Origin: Alicyclobacillaceae bacterium
Lineage (GTDB): Bacteria; Bacillota; Bacilli; Kyrpidiales; Kyrpidiaceae
Length of the DNA stretch: 64,000 nt
Assembly: GCA_029961045.1 (NCBI GenBank)
Contig: JASBVN010000017.1
Coordinates: 1 to 64,000 of the forward strand
Reading direction: 5' to 3'
This document shows positions 34,783 through 43,408 of this stretch, in pieces. Under the pieces are notes generated by a model. The model searched no databases, was not told the DNA's origin, and worked only from the letters and a program-made list of their open reading frames with translations. The position numbers and the translations under genes are program-made. How positions within the stretch are numbered: the first letter of the stretch is position 1; the number at the start of each line of letters is the position of its first letter.

Positions 34783-36666
34783 ATGGCGAAACCGCTGGAA
34801 GAAGTGATGAGACATCCCGTGCATACCGTTGTGACGCCCGAGAAGCGCTTCTGGCTTCTCGACTACCTCTCTACGGTCGATCATAAAAAGATCGGCCAGA
34901 TGTATGTGCTCGTCGGGGTGTTCTATTTAATCGTGGGCGGCCTTCAGGCGCTGTTGATGCGGGTGCAACTGTTTTCGCCGGATAACCATTTTGTCAGTTA
35001 TCAGTTATTCAATCAGTTATTCACCATGCACGGGACGAACATGATCTTTTTTGCGGCCATGCCGCTCATCTTTGGGCTGATGAACCTCATCGTGCCGTTG
35101 CAGATCGGTGCCCGTGATGTGGCCTTTCCCTTCATGAACGCGGTAAGCCTTTGGTTTACCTTCGTTGGAGCCCTTCTGGTGAACATCAGCTGGTTTTTCG
35201 GCGACGCGCCGAGCGCCGGCTGGTTTGCCTACGCTCCCATCGGTTTGAATCAATTTAGTCCGGGCCATGGAATGGATTTCTTCATCATAGGATTACAGAT
35301 TGCCGGTTTCGGATCCTTGATGGGGGCCATCAACTTCATCGCCACGATCTTGAACATGCGCGCGCCGGGCATGACGCTCCTGCGGATGCCCCTGTTTACG
35401 TGGACATCACTGGTTGCATCGGGGCTCATTTTGTTTGCATTCCCGCCGCTGACAGTGGGGCTGTTCCTCTATATGTTTGACCGGCTGTTCGGGAGCCACT
35501 TTTTTGACGCCGCGATGGGCGGCAACCCGGTGCTGTGGGCGCACCTGTTCTGGATTTTCGGCCACCCGGAAGTGTATATCGTGGTCTTGCCCGCCTTTGG
35601 GATGATTTCGGAAGTGGTTGCCACATTTTCGAGAAAGCGCCTTTTTGGCTATACGTCGATGGTGTTTGCCACGGTTTTAATTGGGTTTATCGGCTTTATG
35701 GTGTGGATCCATCACATGTTTACGGTTGGGTTCGGGGCGATGGCCAACTCGATCTTTGCGATCGCCACCATGCTGATCGGAATTCCGACCGGGATTAAGG
35801 TGTTCAACTGGCTCTTCACGATGTGGGGCGGCCAGATCCGCTTCAAGACGCCGATGATGTTCGCGCTGGGCTTTTTGCCCACATTTGTGCTGGGCGGGAT
35901 TACCGGCGTGATGCTCTCTGCGGCGCCGGCCGACTACCAATATCATGATTCGTACTTTGTCGTTGCGCATTTCCACTATGTGCTGATCGGCGGTGTGTTA
36001 TTCGGCTTCTTCGCCGGGCTGTACTACTGGTTCCCGAAGGTGACCGGACGGCTGATGCACGAGGGGCTCGGCCACTTGAATTTCTGGTTCATGTTTATCG
36101 GATTCCATCTCACGTTTTTCCCGATGCATTTGGCCGGATTGTACGGGATGCCTCGCCGCGTGCCGACTTATAATGCGGGGGTGGGACTGGAGATCTGGAA
36201 TCAGCTCTCCACCATCGGCGCATTCGTCATGGCCGTTTCGATTGTGCTCTTTGCGGTGAACGTGGCCTATGCCTTCATCCGCGGGAAAAAAGCGGGTAAT
36301 GACCCGTGGGATGCCCGTACGCTGGAATGGACCATTCCTTCGCCCGTGCCGGAATACAACTTTGCCCAGAGACCGCTGGTGCGCGGGCTGGATCCGTTGT
36401 GGATGGCCAAAGAGGAAGGGAAAGCGACGGTGCCGCCGGCCGAGCCGCTGGGTCCTATCCATATGCCTTCAAATTCGTACCTGCCCCTGGTCATGGCGGT
36501 CGGCCTGTTCATTGCCGGTTTAGCGGTGATTTACCACCGGCTCTTCTTCACCGTATTGGGCTTGGAGATTTTGGCGTTGGCCATGCTCTATCATTCTCTC
36601 AACGACGATGAGGGATATCATGTTCTCCCAGAAGAGCAGCCTTTGGCAAAGGGGGAGGGAGCGTAA
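34783..36666 (+). CDS. ctaD: CtaD, caa3-type cytochrome c oxidase subunit I
   Basis: Catalytic subunit (627 residues) of an A-type haem-copper oxidase. Motifs: TMHGTNMIFFAAMP (haem a His), WIFGHPEVYIVVLPAFGMISE (CuB His and cross-linked Tyr), WIHHMFTVG (CuB His pair) and VVAHFHYVLIGG (haem His pair). SYQLFNQLFTMHG precedes the first His. A C-terminal extension carries extra helices, as in Bacillus CtaD. GAGAAGGAGG precedes the ATG. The stop overlaps ctaE by one base. Confidence 0.97.
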   Translation: MAKPLEEVMRHPVHTVVTPEKRFWLLDYLSTVDHKKIGQMYVLVGVFYLIVGGLQALLMRVQLFSPDNHFVSYQLFNQLFTMHGTNMIFFAAMPLIFGLMNLIVPLQIGARDVAFPFMNAVSLWFTFVGALLVNISWFFGDAPSAGWFAYAPIGLNQFSPGHGMDFFIIGLQIAGFGSLMGAINFIATILNMRAPGMTLLRMPLFTWTSLVASGLILFAFPPLTVGLFLYMFDRLFGSHFFDAAMGGNPVLWAHLFWIFGHPEVYIVVLPAFGMISEVVATFSRKRLFGYTSMVFATVLIGFIGFMVWIHHMFTVGFGAMANSIFAIATMLIGIPTGIKVFNWLFTMWGGQIRFKTPMMFALGFLPTFVLGGITGVMLSAAPADYQYHDSYFVVAHFHYVLIGGVLFGFFAGLYYWFPKVTGRLMHEGLGHLNFWFMFIGFHLTFFPMHLAGLYGMPRRVPTYNAGVGLEIWNQLSTIGAFVMAVSIVLFAVNVAYAFIRGKKAGNDPWDARTLEWTIPSPVPEYNFAQRPLVRGLDPLWMAKEEGKATVPPAEPLGPIHMPSNSYLPLVMAVGLFIAGLAVIYHRLFFTVLGLEILALAMLYHSLNDDEGYHVLPEEQPLAKGEGA

Positions 36667-37295
36667 TGGAGTCGCAACAGACGCTGGTCAACGCGACGGA
36701 CCGGATGCAGTTGGGGATTGAAACGTCGACGCTGGAGGGCAGGAACAAAGTCCTTGGTTTTTGGGTGTTCCTGGGCGGCGAATGCGCTTTGTTTGCTTCC
36801 CTGTTTGCCATATACTTGACATTGCACGGGCAGACATTGCACGGTCCTACGGCGAAGGAATTGTTTAATTTGCCGCTTATCGGCCTTGCAACGCTGTTTC
36901 TGTTGACGAGCAGCTTAACGGGTGTGCTGGGCATCAATGCCATGCACCGGGGAAACCGGCGCTCTCTTTTGCGATGGTTAGGCGTAACGGTGCTGTTGGG
37001 CTTGGCCTTTTTGGCCGTTCAGGTGATTGAATTTATCACCTACGCGCACGAAGGCTTTGGATTCTCCACCAGTCCGTTCTCCTGTGCGTTTTATGCGCTG
37101 GTGGGGTTCCACGGCGGCCATGTGGCGTTTGGAGTCATGTGGATCTCCACCCTGATGCTCCAGCTCAAAAAAGAAGGTATTACCGCCAGAAAAGCGCCAA
37201 AAGTGTTCATCGCCAGCCTGTACTGGCACTTTGTGGATGTGGTTTGGGTGTTTATCTTCACGGTGGTATACCTCATGGGGATCATGGGGGTTTAA
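36666..37295 (+). CDS. ctaE: CtaE, caa3-type cytochrome c oxidase subunit III
   Basis: A 209-residue five-helix membrane protein. GFWVFLGGECALFASLFAIY, YALVGFHGGHVAFGVMW and LYWHFVDVVWVFIFTVVYL are the family hallmarks (conserved Glu, His and Trp-His). The subunit stabilises oxidase activity and proton uptake. It begins at the last base of ctaD (TAATG). Confidence 0.96.
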   Translation: MESQQTLVNATDRMQLGIETSTLEGRNKVLGFWVFLGGECALFASLFAIYLTLHGQTLHGPTAKELFNLPLIGLATLFLLTSSLTGVLGINAMHRGNRRSLLRWLGVTVLLGLAFLAVQVIEFITYAHEGFGFSTSPFSCAFYALVGFHGGHVAFGVMWISTLMLQLKKEGITARKAPKVFIASLYWHFVDVVWVFIFTVVYLMGIMGV

Positions 37296-37353
37296 AAGCA
37301 AAGTAACGCAATGTGGCAATGAATGCATGCGGTTTGAAAAGGTGGTGTGAGCG

Positions 37354-37665
37354 ATGTCGAACATGTCCACTGAAACCCAAGACCGGGTGCAACATGAACC
37401 GTCTCACGGTTCCGTGCGCGTGCATGTAATTTCTTTTGCGATTATGATTGTTCTGACGGTGGTTGCATTTGTCCTGGTGGGAGCCGGAATCGCCCCGGCG
37501 ATGGTCGTGCCCGTGATCCTGGCATTGGCCGTCATCCAGGTGGTGTTGCAGTTGTACGATTTTATGCACCTAAAAGAGAGGGGCCATTCGTTTCCTACTC
37601 TCTTCATTACTTCGGGGGCGCTCTTTGGCTTGATCTTTATCGTTGTCATGGTACTGTGGCCATAA
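37354..37665 (+). CDS. ctaF: CtaF, caa3-type cytochrome c oxidase subunit IV
   Basis: A 103-residue small subunit with three hydrophobic helices (FAIMIVLTVVAFVLVGAG; PVILALAVIQVVLQLYDFMH; SGALFGLIFIVVMVLW). The QLYDFMHLKERGH junction resembles bacterial cytochrome c/quinol oxidase subunit IV. Its position after ctaE agrees. AAGGTGGTG precedes ATG 37354. Confidence 0.92.
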   Translation: MSNMSTETQDRVQHEPSHGSVRVHVISFAIMIVLTVVAFVLVGAGIAPAMVVPVILALAVIQVVLQLYDFMHLKERGHSFPTLFITSGALFGLIFIVVMVLWP

Positions 37666-37745
37666 AAGATTGTAGGGAAGATCCTGCGGAAGGTTCGGAG
37701 AGGGGCGATAAAGGTTCCACTTAGGAACCATTGGAGGGATTTCCG

Positions 37746-38633
37746 ATGCCGTACTGTGGCCTTCCTGACGGCACATCACTGTGGTCGATGTGGAATATCC
37801 CCCTGTTGCTGGCCGTGCTGGCGACAGGGTGGCTTTATTTCGTTTCATGGCGCCGGTCAGAGGGGAAAGATCGATCCGGCGCCAACATAGTCGGCATGGG
37901 AAAAACGGGAAAAATGATTTCGTTCTACAGTGGCCTGGCCCTTTTTTACCTGTTTGGGGGATCGCCGCTGTACTACCTTGGGCACATGTATCTTTTCAGT
38001 GTGCATATGACGACCATGGCGATCCAGTATATTGTCGTGCCGCCCCTGGTGCTGTTGGGCTTGGCGGATTGGATGGTCAGGCCGTTGATGGATTTTCGCC
38101 GGTTCAGAGCGTTTTTCCGGTTGATGAGCCAGCCCTTGTTTGCCTTGACGATGTTCAACCTGCTTTTTTCAGCGTATCATGTTCCTTATGTCTTTGATTA
38201 TATCATGGACCACGAAGTCGCGGCCTTTATCGCCGATGTGCTTTTGATGATTACTGCTTTTTCGAATTGGTTGCCGATCATCCATCCTCTGCCGGAAATG
38301 AACCGGATGGGTGAACTGCAAAAAATTTTGTACCTCTTTTTGGATGCCATTTTATTGACGCCTGCCTGCGCATTCCTCATCTTTTCCAACGGCCCCCTTT
38401 ACGGGTCTTACGTGATGATGCCCAGGTTAATTCCTGCTTTGTCCGTTTATGTCGATCAACAATTGGGCGGAATCATTATGAAGCTCACGCAAGAGATGGC
38501 CTATATTGGCGCGATCGGCTATATCTTCTGGGTGTGGGTACGCAAAGAGAGAAAGCGGGACGAGCAGGAGAAAGCAGAAGTGCTCCTGTTCCCGGTTGAC
38601 AAGGATGATGGTCATCGTGCGCATCCCTGGTAG
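37746..38633 (+). CDS. ctaG: CtaG, cytochrome c oxidase assembly factor (DUF1404/CtaG_Bacillus type)
   Basis: A polytopic membrane protein (295 residues) needed for assembly of active caa3 oxidase in Bacillus. Recognisable segments are LYYLGHMYLFSVHMTTMAIQ, with conserved His and Met, SAYHVPYVFDYIM, and IHPLPEMNRMGELQKI. ATG 37746 is 7 bases after GGAGGG; the upstream TTG would lie before the ribosome site. It is the last gene of the cta operon. Confidence 0.92.
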   Translation: MPYCGLPDGTSLWSMWNIPLLLAVLATGWLYFVSWRRSEGKDRSGANIVGMGKTGKMISFYSGLALFYLFGGSPLYYLGHMYLFSVHMTTMAIQYIVVPPLVLLGLADWMVRPLMDFRRFRAFFRLMSQPLFALTMFNLLFSAYHVPYVFDYIMDHEVAAFIADVLLMITAFSNWLPIIHPLPEMNRMGELQKILYLFLDAILLTPACAFLIFSNGPLYGSYVMMPRLIPALSVYVDQQLGGIIMKLTQEMAYIGAIGYIFWVWVRKERKRDEQEKAEVLLFPVDKDDGHRAHPW

Positions 38634-38706
38634 GCCGCATGTTGTGGCCGCTCTCGGGCCGTGAGGGTTGCCTTTTGAGCGGGTGGCGGAACGACGTTAC
38701 TCAACG

Positions 38707-38767
38707 AAAACGCTCCTTTGGTGATGTTGGGTTCTTTACCTGGTTACCAAAGGGCGTTTTCTTTTTG
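38707..38767 (+). terminator. Rho-independent terminator after ctaG
   Basis: AAAACGCTCCTTTGGT (38707-38722) pairs with ACCAAAGGGCGTTTT (38746-38760), one mismatch/bulge, with a 23-base loop and a following CTTTTT. Confidence 0.8.
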
Positions 38768-38860
38768 TGTGCCGTTTCCGCCGGCGCCACAAGGCGAAGA
38801 TTCGGGAGCGAATCGCGCGAAACAAGCCCGTCAGGGATGGATGACCGCCGGATGCGGCAG

Positions 38861-38889
38861 TTGTCGAAGGGGAAAAAAACCGTTACAAT
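38861..38889 (+). promoter_or_regulatory. Sigma-A promoter of nrdR-nrdJ
   Basis: TTGTCG (38861-38866) and TACAAT (38884-38889) are 17 bases apart, immediately upstream of the NrdR box. Confidence 0.65.
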
Positions 38890-38904
38890 GAACTTGTCCA
38901 CCAA

Positions 38905-38920
38905 ACACTATATATAGTGT
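38905..38920. promoter_or_regulatory. NrdR box
   Basis: ACACTATATATAGTGT is a perfect 16-bp palindrome matching the NrdR-box pattern, located about 10-25 bases after the predicted transcription start of nrdR-nrdJ. A second box about three helical turns away, usual for NrdR, was not clearly seen. Confidence 0.85.
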
Positions 38921-38951
38921 TTTTACCTAAATAAACGAAAGGAAAGACACT

Positions 38952-39416
38952 ATGAATTGCCCCTTCTGCCGAAACGGAGAGTCCAAGGTGATCGAAAGCC
39001 GGACAACGGCCGACGCCGTCCGCCGCCGGCGGGAGTGTTTGAACTGCGGCCGGCGTTTCACAACTTATGAACGGGTGGAGATGGCTCCATTGCAGGTCAT
39101 CAAAAAGGACGGCATGCGGGAGACGTTCTCCCGCGAAAAACTGCGCCGGGGCCTTCTCAAAGCCTGTGAAAAGCGCCCGATCAGTTCCGAGACGATCGAA
39201 GCCATGGTGGATCAGGTGGAACGGGAGTTGCGACAGGAATTTGAACGCGAGGTTCCGACGTCCCAAATCGGCGAACGGGTGATGGCGGCGCTCCGCGAAG
39301 TGGATCAGGTGGCATATGTGCGTTTTGCCAGTGTATACCGCGAATTCAAAGATGTAGAGACTTTTTTGAAAGAAATTTTGCCGCTGATCGGTAGAGAGAG
39401 GAGTCGGGAATTGTGA
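38952..39416 (+). CDS. nrdR: NrdR, ATP-cone transcriptional repressor of ribonucleotide reductase genes
   Basis: A 154-residue repressor with an N-terminal zinc ribbon (C3, C6, C29, C32 in MNCPFC...CLNCGRRFTTYE). The ATP-cone domain has VIKKDGMRETFSREKLRRGL and FASVYREFKDVETF at the C-terminus. It senses ATP/dATP (family knowledge). Its stop overlaps the nrdJ GTG, so repressor and target enzyme form one autoregulated unit. Confidence 0.97.
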   Translation: MNCPFCRNGESKVIESRTTADAVRRRRECLNCGRRFTTYERVEMAPLQVIKKDGMRETFSREKLRRGLLKACEKRPISSETIEAMVDQVERELRQEFEREVPTSQIGERVMAALREVDQVAYVRFASVYREFKDVETFLKEILPLIGRERSREL

Positions 39417-42400
39417 TCGGGGAACAGCAAAAGACGATGCTGCCGTTTACGGAAGAGGATTACCTGTCTCCGACGGGAGAGCGCATTGTCGCCGACCGGT
39501 ATCTTTTGAAAGATATCAAAAAAGAGACATTGAAGGTCGGCAGTCTCGTGGTGGCCGTGGTGGACAAAAAACGGGCCTATCACGAGTTGGCGCGGGTGGT
39601 CGGACTCGATGAATCCGCCCGGAAAGTGACGGTGGAATTCCGGGACGGGCACCGGATGGAACTGGCCTTTGAGGACATCGACGTCCTGAAGGAGACGGCG
39701 CCCCGAGAAATGTGGCGGCGGATCGCAAAGGGGGCGGCCCGGGCGACCCGGGATCCGGTTTATTGGGAAGAGCGGTTCTACCGGCTGCAAAGCGGGTGGA
39801 AATACGTTCCCGGCGGACGGATCAATGCCTCCATGGGGACCGGCATTCAAACCACCAGCTACAACTGTTTCGTCATTCCCAATGTCGGGCCGCGTCCCCG
39901 GGACTACGCCCGGTCCTTCGGGCAGACCTTGGAAATCCAAGCCCGGTCCGGAGGCGTGGGCATGAATTTGTCTCAAGTTCCTCCGCAGGGGTCCTTGGTC
40001 CCGGTTTCCACCTTGCGGCGGTCGAATCTGCAATTGGTGCTCGACGTGTGGCACCCGGATCTCTTCGATTTCTTGCAGGAATCTTATCCCAACAGCACCA
40101 AAGTGGTCCGGATCAATCGTGCGTTTTTGCAGGCGGTGGAGGAACGGGCCGATTGGACCTTTGTGTTTCCCGATACTTCCTTTGAACGGTACGACGAGTT
40201 GTGGGACGGAGATCTCGAACATTGGATGAAACGGGATTTGCCGGTTCGGTACGGGCAGACGATGCCGGCGGTCACCGTTTACGACAAAATCCTCGACAGC
40301 GGTGTCGTGGTGGTGGAAGAAGAGCTGCTGGGAGCCGTCCTTTCGCCGGGAGACAGCCGGGGGACGATCGCCGATACCCTGGGCGACATGTGGGAACATT
40401 TAACGGCCGGGCGGCGGGTCGCAGTGGTCTTGTCCTCGCTGCGGCCCCGGTACACATACGTGAAAGGAGTCAACGGGCGAAGTTCCGGCGCGTATTCGTG
40501 GGGAATCCTGTACGATAAGGGCCACCAGGTTTTTGCCGAAGGCTTCGGGCCGGTGGGCGTGGGGGAGATCATGTCGGTGGGCTGTCAACTGACCCTCCAG
40601 GGCGGTTCCCGCCGGGGCGCGTTGATGTTGATTCTCAACGACCGCCACGCCGATCTGCATAAGTTTATCCGGGCCAAGCAAACGGACGGGGTCATCACGG
40701 GAGCCAACGTTTCCGTGGGGATTTCCGAGGAATTTATGGCGGCGAAAAAGGCCGGCGGGATGTGGAGCCTCGGTTTTCCCCGCCTGGAGGAGATGGACGA
40801 ATTCAACGGGGACTTCCGGGAATGGGAGGCCTCCGGCCGGGAGTTGGTGATCACCGAAACCCTGCCGGCGGAAGAACTGTGGGACGAGATCGTCACCTCG
40901 GCTTGGAAATCGGCGGAACCCGGCGTGGTCTTTCTCGGCCGGTACAACGCCATGAGCAACAGTTGGTATTTTAATCCGATTATTGCAACTAATCCTTGCG
41001 GCGAACAAGGTCTTCCTGCTTTTGGGATTTGCAACCTCGGAGCGGTGGTGCTCAGCAAATTTGCCGCCGGTTTCGAGGACAGCGGCGTAAAGGTGGCCTT
41101 TGCCGACCCCGCGAAAGAGGAGTACATCCGCCGCCAGTTGGAGCGCCATTTCGACAAGGAACGGGCCGAGTTCTTCTTGCATCACATCAAATGGGAAGAA
41201 CTCGAAGAAACGACCCGGACGGGGCTTCGGTTCCAGGATGCGGTCATCGACGCCACCTACTATCCCTTTGAGGAAAACCGGCGCAACCAGCTCAACGAGC
41301 GGCGGGTGGGGCTCGGAATCATGGGGTTGCACGACCTGTTGATCTATTGCGGCGTTCGCTACGGAAGCGAAGAGTCGACCAAGCTGATCGACGTCCTGAT
41401 GGGCATGATGGCCGAGTGGTGTTATTTGGAGTCGGTGGAGCTGGCGAAGGAAAACGGACCGTTTCCGATGTTTGATGCGGAGAAGTTTCTTCAGTCCGGT
41501 TATATGCGCCGGATGGCCGAGGAAAAGCCGCACGTGACGGAAGCGATCCGCCGGCATGGGGTGCGGAACGTGACCACGATGACCATCGCCCCCACCGGCA
41601 CCACCGGGACGATGGTCGGTTGCTCCACCGGGTGCGAGCCCTATTACGCCTGGTCTTATTTCCGGAACTCGCGGCTGGGCATGTTCGAGGAAAACGCCCA
41701 GATCGTCGACGAGTACCTGGCCCTTCACCCCGGTGCCGATAAAAACAGCCTTCCGGAGTATTTTGTCACGGCCATGGAGTTGACGCCGGAGGAGCATGTG
41801 CGGGTCCAGGCGGCTTTACAGAAGTGGATTGATTCTAGTATTTCCAAAACATGCAACGCCCCGAATTCCTACACGGTGGAGGATACCAAGAAGCTCTATG
41901 ACTTGGCCTATGAATTGGGCTGCAAAGGGGTGACCATCTACCGGGACGGGTCGCGCTCGGAGCAGGTCCTGGCCCTGACGGAGGAGGGCCTCAAGCGCGA
42001 GGCGGGCCGGGAAGGCCGGCAGGGCGGCGGAGACGCGGAAGCGGCGGCCTCGCGGGCCGCCGGCGATCCGGAGACGGCACGAAAGGGGTACGTCAAGCGG
42101 AAGCGGCCGGAGGTGTTGTACGGCGCCACCTACAAGAAGGAAACGCCCCTCGGGACGGCGTACATCACGATCAACGACGACCCTGAAGATCACCTGGCCC
42201 GGGAGATTTTTGTCAACATCGGCAAGGCCGGGAGCGATGTGTACGCGGCCAACGAAGCCCTTGGGCGGGCGATCACCCTCTACCTCATGGATTCCCAAAA
42301 TCCTGAAAAGGAAGCGGTGCTGGTGAGGCACTTCTCGGGGATCGGCGGGTACAGCGCCGTCGGCTTCGGGGACCGGCGCATCACCAGCGTCCCGGACGCC

Positions 42401-42640
42401 ATTGCCAAATCGCTGATCGAACACGCAGAAACGTTCCCCCTCCGCCGGATGGCCCAGCAGATGGCGGCAGGGGCCGCCGGCGGGGCGGATGCTCCGGGAG
42501 TGGGTGGGAAAAACAGAAACGGGCGGCCTCTCCGGGATTTTAACGTCGGAAAGGACCTGTGCCCCAACTGTCACCGGCATTCGCTTGTCCGCCAGGGCGG
42601 ATGTTTCGAGTGCGAGGCCTGCGGGTACAGCAAATGTTGA
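39413..42640 (+). CDS. nrdJ: NrdJ, vitamin B12-dependent (class II) ribonucleotide reductase
   Basis: A 1075-residue adenosylcobalamin-dependent reductase of ribonucleotides. Hallmarks: TTSYNCFVIPNVGPRPRDYA, GRSSGAYSWG, NPCGEQGLPAFGICNLGAVV with the catalytic Cys/Glu region, TIAPTGTTGTMVGCSTGCEP, and SSISKTCNAPNSYTVEDTKK. A C-terminal Cys-rich tail (CPNCHRHSL...GCFECEACGYSKC) provides the reducing Cys or a zinc ribbon. The GTG start overlaps nrdR (GTGA). It depends on the cobalamin made by the operon at the start of the window. Confidence 0.97.
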   Translation: MIGEQQKTMLPFTEEDYLSPTGERIVADRYLLKDIKKETLKVGSLVVAVVDKKRAYHELARVVGLDESARKVTVEFRDGHRMELAFEDIDVLKETAPREMWRRIAKGAARATRDPVYWEERFYRLQSGWKYVPGGRINASMGTGIQTTSYNCFVIPNVGPRPRDYARSFGQTLEIQARSGGVGMNLSQVPPQGSLVPVSTLRRSNLQLVLDVWHPDLFDFLQESYPNSTKVVRINRAFLQAVEERADWTFVFPDTSFERYDELWDGDLEHWMKRDLPVRYGQTMPAVTVYDKILDSGVVVVEEELLGAVLSPGDSRGTIADTLGDMWEHLTAGRRVAVVLSSLRPRYTYVKGVNGRSSGAYSWGILYDKGHQVFAEGFGPVGVGEIMSVGCQLTLQGGSRRGALMLILNDRHADLHKFIRAKQTDGVITGANVSVGISEEFMAAKKAGGMWSLGFPRLEEMDEFNGDFREWEASGRELVITETLPAEELWDEIVTSAWKSAEPGVVFLGRYNAMSNSWYFNPIIATNPCGEQGLPAFGICNLGAVVLSKFAAGFEDSGVKVAFADPAKEEYIRRQLERHFDKERAEFFLHHIKWEELEETTRTGLRFQDAVIDATYYPFEENRRNQLNERRVGLGIMGLHDLLIYCGVRYGSEESTKLIDVLMGMMAEWCYLESVELAKENGPFPMFDAEKFLQSGYMRRMAEEKPHVTEAIRRHGVRNVTTMTIAPTGTTGTMVGCSTGCEPYYAWSYFRNSRLGMFEENAQIVDEYLALHPGADKNSLPEYFVTAMELTPEEHVRVQAALQKWIDSSISKTCNAPNSYTVEDTKKLYDLAYELGCKGVTIYRDGSRSEQVLALTEEGLKREAGREGRQGGGDAEAAASRAAGDPETARKGYVKRKRPEVLYGATYKKETPLGTAYITINDDPEDHLAREIFVNIGKAGSDVYAANEALGRAITLYLMDSQNPEKEAVLVRHFSGIGGYSAVGFGDRRITSVPDAIAKSLIEHAETFPLRRMAQQMAAGAAGGADAPGVGGKNRNGRPLRDFNVGKDLCPNCHRHSLVRQGGCFECEACGYSKC

Positions 42641-42667
42641 GGGAGATGGAAGGGAGCCGAGGGTGAC

Positions 42668-43321
42668 ATGGTCTGTCGCACCTATATCGTGGACGACAAC
42701 CGGCGGGCGAGGCAGGCGGTGCGGACGATTCTGGAGGGGGATCCCTTTTTCCGGGTGGTCGGAGAGGCGGAGAGCGCCCGGATGGCCTTGGAGGAGATTC
42801 CCGCCGTCCGGCCCGACTTCATCCTGGTGGATATCCGGATGCCCGGGATGGATGGGATCGCCCTGGCCGGGGAATTAAAAAAGCGCTTGCCGGACGCCAA
42901 AATCGTGATGCTCACGGTTTCCCACGATCCGGCGGACTTGCTCCGGGCGGTGCGGGTGGGCGCTCAGGGGTATTTGGTGAAGAGCCTCGATCCTTCCGAT
43001 TGGATCTCGTATCTGCGGGCGGTGGCGGACGGCGCCTCACCCATCTCCGAAGAGGTGGCGGCGAGGCTGGTGACCAAATTCGTCCCGGCGGGAGAACCGG
43101 TTTCCTCCCAGGTGGCCAGGCGGCTCACGCCGCGGGAAAGGGACATTCTCGCCCGGATCGCGGAGGGGAGGTCCAACCGGGAGATCGCCGAGGAGTTGGT
43201 GATCAGCGAAAATACGGTCAAGAACCACATCAAAAACATGATGGCCAAACTCGACGTCAAAAACCGGACCCAACTCGCCGCCCTGGCGGCCCGGGCCCGC
43301 GCCGACTTGCCGAGATTTTGA
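42668..43321 (+). CDS. NarL/FixJ-family response regulator (orphan)
   Basis: A 217-residue two-domain regulator. The receiver domain has the acidic pair D9/D10, the phospho-acceptor D55 in ILVDIRMPGMDG, and Lys in GAQGYLVKSLD. The LuxR-type helix-turn-helix domain (about 148-212) reads LTPRERDILARIAEGRSNRE then ENTVKNHIKNMMAKLDVKNR. No histidine kinase is adjacent, so the input signal and regulon are unknown. It begins 28 bases after nrdJ. Confidence 0.92.
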   Translation: MVCRTYIVDDNRRARQAVRTILEGDPFFRVVGEAESARMALEEIPAVRPDFILVDIRMPGMDGIALAGELKKRLPDAKIVMLTVSHDPADLLRAVRVGAQGYLVKSLDPSDWISYLRAVADGASPISEEVAARLVTKFVPAGEPVSSQVARRLTPRERDILARIAEGRSNREIAEELVISENTVKNHIKNMMAKLDVKNRTQLAALAARARADLPRF

Positions 43322-43408
43322 CAAGATGCACCCGGCCCTTTCCCCACGGTTCTTCCTCTGCTATACCATTATATGCAAATGTTAGTAAACCAGCAGGGAG
43401 GAGAATCG

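Noticed and set aside
38639-38917. 92-codon open frame after ctaG
   Set aside because: It runs through the ctaG terminator and the nrdR promoter, has no ribosome site and no recognisable protein pattern.
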